Below, piece by piece: positions 4,867 through 8,143 of a stretch of 8,143 bases of DNA (within the stretch, counting starts at the first letter, position 1; each line of letters starts with the position of its first letter). This stretch comes from Deltaproteobacteria bacterium (GTDB taxonomy: Bacteria > Myxococcota_A > JAADFL01). The stretch is from positions 1-8,143 of the forward strand of contig JAADFL010000033.1 of the NCBI GenBank assembly GCA_013152945.1, in the 5' to 3' direction. The notes under the pieces were generated by a model. That model worked only from the letters and a program-made list of their open reading frames with translations. It did not search any database and was not told the DNA's origin. The translations under genes were made by a program, and so were the position numbers.

Positions 4867-6693
4867 ATGAATAAAACTAATCGTTACTTGATGCTCTTAC
4901 TTGTTATTCCATGTTTTATTGGGAGCGCCTGCTCTGATAAAAAAAATAAATGCGAAACCAACAGGGACTGCAAACCCGGTTTCGTCTGTTTTTCAGGCAA
5001 GTGCGAGGCTGTTGAGCAAGCAAACGACGGAAAAGAGCAGGCCACAGAGACAAAGGAAAAAACCAAAGCCGAAGCCCACTTGGAATCCGAAGAATGCATG
5101 GAAAGGGCTCATGACGCAAATATCGACGGTCGAACGGATCGAGGAGAACCGGATAATAATCCTGGCATAGAAGAAAAATCAGAAAATGAAATCGAGAACA
5201 CAAGAGATCGGGTCACATCAGATTCAGATGATTCCGGAACAGAGATAGGGGCCGATTCATCCCTGGAAGGGCCTGTTGATGCGTACGAGCGCATTGATGA
5301 CTCCACAAACAAGCCGTGTAACGACCCGGACAAAGACGGTTATGGTGAAGGAAATGGATGTTTGGGGCCTGATTGCTGGCCCCAGGATCAAACCCGCCAT
5401 CCAGGAGCACAGGAGACCTGTAACGGCCTCGATGATGACTGTGACGGCCAAATCGATGAGGACGGCGTTTGCCCCCAGGCAAAACCATATTTGTGGGTCT
5501 ATATTCTAGCAGGCCAGTCCAACATGGTTGGACTCGGCGTCAATTCTGAACTCGGTTCTGAAGATTCGGGCGTTGTTCCAAACGCATATATTTTCTGCGA
5601 CCTGTCTGTACATCCCAATTCCAACTGCCACCAGTGGAAACCGCTCGCTCCGGGGTTCGGTGTCATGCCGGATCACTTCGGACCGGAGTTGGCCTTCGGG
5701 CGCCGGATGCATCAATATTGGCCGGGCAGGGCATTCGGAATAATAAAAGTGGCAGAGGGAGGTACCGCATTACACGATCGCTGGGCGGCCGGCTCGGGAG
5801 ACCTATATCAATTACTTATTAAAACAGTGGCGGAACAAATGACGGACCTAAGCAATGGTTGGACGCCCAGGATTGCAGGTTTCGTCTGGATGCAGGGAGA
5901 ATCCGATGCATGCTCGTCCGGTGACGCCAATGCCTATTACTTCAACCTGCTAAAATTCATCAAAACCCTTCGTTCAGACCTGGGCATGGAGCTTCTGCCC
6001 ATAGTCGCAGGCCTTATTGCCGACCAACCCATGTGGCCCGAAGCCAGTACCGTGCGCAAAGCCACTTCACTGTTGGCCGATCAAATCGGTCCCATGGACG
6101 TGGTGGAAACCACGGACCTGCCCAGGCACCCGGACGACCAGGCCCACTATGACACCACAGGCCAGCTTGAACTGGGCAAACGCTTTGCAGACAGCATGAA
6201 CGCGCTCCTTGCGGACTTGCACTGGGCGTTTCCGGAAGACTTTTCGTCAACACCCGGGGATGGTTTCTGGCAGTACGATGCATGTCTAGGCAACACATGC
6301 TCTTCGCTTAAATGGGATATGTTCAACAAAAGGTGGAAAAACAGCGACAAGAGCGTTCTCATTGGAAACGGATGGCTCCAACCGAGTGCCCTTCAAGAGG
6401 CTGTTCTTACGTGGTGGGCGCCCTTTGACGGCAAGATCGATGTGTCGGCATCCGCCAGACTGGCCAATGCCGGTGGAGATGGCACACGAATCTCGATTTC
6501 GAGAGACGACGAGGTTCTTTTCGGCCCCGAACAGACCAATAGCAGCACAGATGTCCAAGCCCACTTCACAATAGAGGTGACACAGGGGCAAAAATTGCGT
6601 TTCATCACAGATTGCGGGACATCATCCGATGCTGTTTCCGACTCCACCAATTGGCGGATATCCATCGACATGACCCAGGTCACCGGTGACTAG
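4867..6693 (+). CDS. Secreted lipoprotein with MopE-like motif and SASA/CE6 esterase domain
   Basis: This 608-residue protein is probably exported and lipid-anchored: a basic start, a hydrophobic stretch (8-19) and GSAC with Cys22, a non-classical lipobox (Gly at -3). Next come a small Cys motif (C29, C35, C41, C46), an acidic linker (about 50-148), a MopE-like metal-binding motif (about 149-203, with HPGAQETCNG and LDDDCDGQIDE), and a sialate O-acetylesterase/CE6 SGNH-hydrolase core (about 208-455). Core motifs are ILAGQSNM (Ser218 nucleophile), EGGTALHDRW (297-306), WMQGESD (341-347) and DDQAH (Asp424 and His427, DxxH). The C-terminal 140 residues look like a beta-sandwich with WWAPFDGKIDVS and GGDGTRISI. 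The family removes acetyl groups from sugars such as sialic acid or xylan; the substrate here is unknown. The frame is open from an ATG at 4804, but the signal peptide begins at 4867. kdsB follows 24 bp later. Confidence 0.87.
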   Translation: MNKTNRYLMLLLVIPCFIGSACSDKKNKCETNRDCKPGFVCFSGKCEAVEQANDGKEQATETKEKTKAEAHLESEECMERAHDANIDGRTDRGEPDNNPGIEEKSENEIENTRDRVTSDSDDSGTEIGADSSLEGPVDAYERIDDSTNKPCNDPDKDGYGEGNGCLGPDCWPQDQTRHPGAQETCNGLDDDCDGQIDEDGVCPQAKPYLWVYILAGQSNMVGLGVNSELGSEDSGVVPNAYIFCDLSVHPNSNCHQWKPLAPGFGVMPDHFGPELAFGRRMHQYWPGRAFGIIKVAEGGTALHDRWAAGSGDLYQLLIKTVAEQMTDLSNGWTPRIAGFVWMQGESDACSSGDANAYYFNLLKFIKTLRSDLGMELLPIVAGLIADQPMWPEASTVRKATSLLADQIGPMDVVETTDLPRHPDDQAHYDTTGQLELGKRFADSMNALLADLHWAFPEDFSSTPGDGFWQYDACLGNTCSSLKWDMFNKRWKNSDKSVLIGNGWLQPSALQEAVLTWWAPFDGKIDVSASARLANAGGDGTRISISRDDEVLFGPEQTNSSTDVQAHFTIEVTQGQKLRFITDCGTSSDAVSDSTNWRISIDMTQVTGD

Positions 6694-6717
6694 GGGCATG
6701 GTTCAAGGAGAAAGCCC

Positions 6718-7455
6718 ATGTCCTGCATAGGAATAATACCGGCAAGATACGGCTCCAGCAGGTTTCCGGGCAAACCCCTGGCCGACCTGCTGGGCAGGCC
6801 GCTCATCCAGTGGGTTTACGACGGAACCAGGCCTTCAAAGAAGATTTCAAGCCTGTTCGTTGCAACCGACGATCAAAGAATAGCCAAGGCGGTAAAGGAT
6901 TTCGGCGGTGACTATATCATGACGAGCGACGAGCCCAAAAACGGCACCGAACGTATTATCGAGGCACTGAAAACCATACGCCAGACAACCAATCTCGATC
7001 CCGAGATTGTGGTGAACGTGCAGGCCGATGAACCCATGATTACAGGCGATGATATCGACATGGCCGTACAGGCACTTGCAACAGACAGTGATGCATCCGT
7101 GGCAACCATTGCCTATCGGACCGATGAAAAAGCCCGGTACCTCGACCCAAACAGCGTAAAGGTCGTGCTGGACAGCAGGTCCAGGGCACTGTACTTTTCG
7201 AGATCGCCCATTCCTTACGGGCGGAAGCCGGGGGCTGACATCCTGATCCACGCCGGTGTATATGCCTATCGAGTTGATGCCCTAAATGCATATGCGTCCA
7301 TGCCCAAAACACGGCTCGAGCTAAGCGAAAGCCTGGAACAGTTGAGGTTCCTGGAAAACGGCCACATTATTGCCGTAGCCTTGCCTGACAAGCAATTTAT
7401 TTCCGTGGATACGAAACAAGACCTTGATAGGTTGCACGACTTTATAAGTACCTGA
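6718..7455 (+). CDS. kdsB: 3-deoxy-manno-octulosonate cytidylyltransferase (CMP-KDO synthetase)
   Basis: KdsB couples KDO to CTP, giving CMP-KDO and pyrophosphate, the activated sugar used by the KDO transferase WaaA in the inner core of lipopolysaccharide. Its 245 residues match the family (248 in E. coli). Seen motifs are the nucleotide-binding IPARYGSSRFPGKPL (7-21), VATDD (48-52), NGTERI (75-80), VNVQADEPMI (99-108, with the metal-binding Asp104), DPNSVKVVLD (143-152), ALYFSRSPIPYGR (157-169), HAGVYAYR (178-185), LEQLR (206-210) and SVDTKQDL (229-236). E. coli has QGDEP where this protein has QADEP, a mild change. AAGGAG (6705-6710) lies 7 bases before the ATG. The short gap after the lipoprotein gene implies one transcript. 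It is a cytoplasmic enzyme and completes the KDO set except KdsC. Confidence 0.96.
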   Translation: MSCIGIIPARYGSSRFPGKPLADLLGRPLIQWVYDGTRPSKKISSLFVATDDQRIAKAVKDFGGDYIMTSDEPKNGTERIIEALKTIRQTTNLDPEIVVNVQADEPMITGDDIDMAVQALATDSDASVATIAYRTDEKARYLDPNSVKVVLDSRSRALYFSRSPIPYGRKPGADILIHAGVYAYRVDALNAYASMPKTRLELSESLEQLRFLENGHIIAVALPDKQFISVDTKQDLDRLHDFIST

Positions 7456-7464
7456 ATAGAGCAG

Positions 7465-7480
7465 CAGGCACATTTGCCTG
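7465..7480. repeat. Small hairpin after kdsB
   Basis: CAGGCA (7465-7470) and TGCCTG (7475-7480) form a perfect 6-bp stem with a CATT loop, 9 bases after the kdsB stop codon. It is followed by TAAAATC rather than a T tract, so it is at most a weak terminator or a processing or stability hairpin. Confidence 0.4.
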
Positions 7481-7501
7481 TAAAATCATCAGGTGCTATC
7501 A

Positions 7502-7521
7502 TTATCAAGCATATTTGATAA
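7502..7521. promoter_or_regulatory. Inverted repeat upstream of the prepilin gene, operator candidate
   Basis: TTATCAA (7502-7508) and TTGATAA (7515-7521) are perfect 7-base halves around GCATAT. The site lies 43 bases before the preferred TTG start. Symmetry and location suit a dimeric regulator. No matching copy was noticed elsewhere in the window. Confidence 0.4.
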
Positions 7522-7550
7522 AGCCGTACAACCGGCGAATGGGTGTATGC

Positions 7551-7556
7551 GGAGGG
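7551..7556 (+). promoter_or_regulatory. Ribosome binding site that supports the TTG start
   Basis: GGAGGG lies 8 bases before TTG 7565. The upstream ATG at 7547 has no such element and overlaps this one's upstream side, so the site argues for TTG as the true start. Confidence 0.7.
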
Positions 7557-7564
7557 ATTCCAAG

Positions 7565-8125
7565 TTGAAAAAAAGAGAAAGGGGTTTCACCCTCATAGAA
7601 CTGATGGCAACGGTTGCCATAATAGCAATCCTTGCAGGCATAGGCGTCACTGTACTTCAAAAATTCATCTACCGGGGCAGGGTATCCGAAGTATCGAGCA
7701 TGTTCTACAGGATCATTACAAAGGAAAACAGTTACTACAACGAGTTCGGCACCTATGTAAGCAATGGGTGGGCCCCTGTGGCGCCTGCGGCGGTCAGCGG
7801 CCAGGGCTCCATGAAATGGCCGGCCCCGGCCAATATCATAGTCAGGGGTTTCGAAGAAATAGGATTCAGACCTGACAAGTCGACGGTGTGGCATATATTC
7901 AGGGTTACGGCGTGTAAAGATGTAACCCAGGCACCTTGCTCTACCCTGCCATGCAGTTCAGCACCGCGAAACTTTCCTAACTTGTACACAGGGCCGGGCT
8001 TCATCATCGAAGCAATTGGAGACGTTAACAACGACGGCAACCAGGGCCACTACTGTGCTACGTCGCATTCGACAGTGCCGATCCTGGTCACCCCGGACTG
8101 GCCCGGCCAGGAGAGCGCATTTTAG
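7565..8125 (+). CDS. Type IV prepilin-like protein (major or minor pilin/pseudopilin)
   Basis: With TTG 7565 as start the protein has 186 residues: a short basic leader MKKRERG, then a class III prepilin signal with cleavage after Gly7, giving a mature protein that begins FTLIE with the conserved Glu at +5. Residues 8-31 are the hydrophobic N-terminal helix (ELMATVAIIAILAGIG). A prepilin peptidase would cut and methylate it before assembly in the inner membrane into a pilus or type II secretion pseudopilus. The globular part has four Cys (117, 125, 130, 164), possibly two disulfides, and DVNNDG (153-158), a DxNxDG calcium-loop-like motif. In-frame ATGs at 7493 and 7547 would give longer leaders and lack a good Shine-Dalgarno. 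No pilus machinery gene is adjacent, so pilin versus pseudopilin cannot be decided. Confidence 0.9.
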   Translation: MKKRERGFTLIELMATVAIIAILAGIGVTVLQKFIYRGRVSEVSSMFYRIITKENSYYNEFGTYVSNGWAPVAPAAVSGQGSMKWPAPANIIVRGFEEIGFRPDKSTVWHIFRVTACKDVTQAPCSTLPCSSAPRNFPNLYTGPGFIIEAIGDVNNDGNQGHYCATSHSTVPILVTPDWPGQESAF

Positions 8126-8143
8126 GTTTTCCGGTCTTTTTTT

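Noticed and set aside
7465-7480. Sigma54 (-24/-12) promoter for the prepilin gene
   Set aside because: GGCAC and TTGC are both present, but the GG-to-GC gap is 7 bases instead of the required 10.
8098-8143. Rho-independent terminator after the prepilin gene
   Set aside because: A T run reaches the window edge (8137-8143), but no stem sits directly before it; the CTGGC-CCG-GCCAG repeat (8098-8110) is inside the coding region and too far away.

Overview
The window comes from a Gram-negative bacterium, because it carries three of the four enzymes that make CMP-KDO for lipopolysaccharide. A deltaproteobacterial-type lineage (Myxococcota, Desulfobacterota or a relative) is the best guess. The reasons are a two-PilZ protein of the kind common in myxobacteria, a lipoprotein with an acidic linker and a MopE-like Cys/Asp metal-binding motif, and a short prepilin with a DxNxDG loop. 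Base composition looks moderate (about half G+C). The lineage is an inference, not a proof.

Layout. Bases 1-394 hold no supportable gene but are rich in repeats: a perfect 20-bp palindrome, a pair of 24-bp repeats that look like a transposon end, three 26-bp tandem repeats, and a C-rich decamer array next to the acuI stop codon. acuI (minus strand, 395-1396) encodes an acrylyl-CoA reductase-type oxidoreductase. It is divergent from a PilZ-PilZ-TPR gene (plus, 1513-2688), and candidate promoters for the two overlap in the 116-bp gap. The PilZ gene converges on kdsA (minus, 2722-3576), which follows kdsD (minus, 3654-4607) in a likely two-gene operon. kdsD is divergent from a secreted esterase-like lipoprotein gene (plus, 4867-6693), and kdsB (plus, 6718-7455) follows that gene by 24 bp. 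A prepilin gene with a probable TTG start (plus, 7565-8125) closes the window.

How they work together. KdsD makes D-arabinose 5-phosphate, KdsA condenses it with phosphoenolpyruvate to KDO 8-phosphate, and KdsB activates KDO as CMP-KDO. The phosphatase KdsC is not in the window. The lipoprotein sits between the divergent halves of the KDO cluster, is probably co-transcribed with kdsB, and has a SASA/CE6-type catalytic core, so an extracytoplasmic role in removing acetyl groups from a glycan is plausible. The PilZ protein and the prepilin both point to cyclic-di-GMP and type IV pilus or secretion biology, but nothing here ties them to each other.

I found no convincing wholly new system. The most unusual points are a possible leaderless promoter with an inverted repeat at the lipoprotein start, the placement of that esterase inside a KDO locus, the metal-dependent class of KdsA, and the repeat-rich region downstream of acuI.
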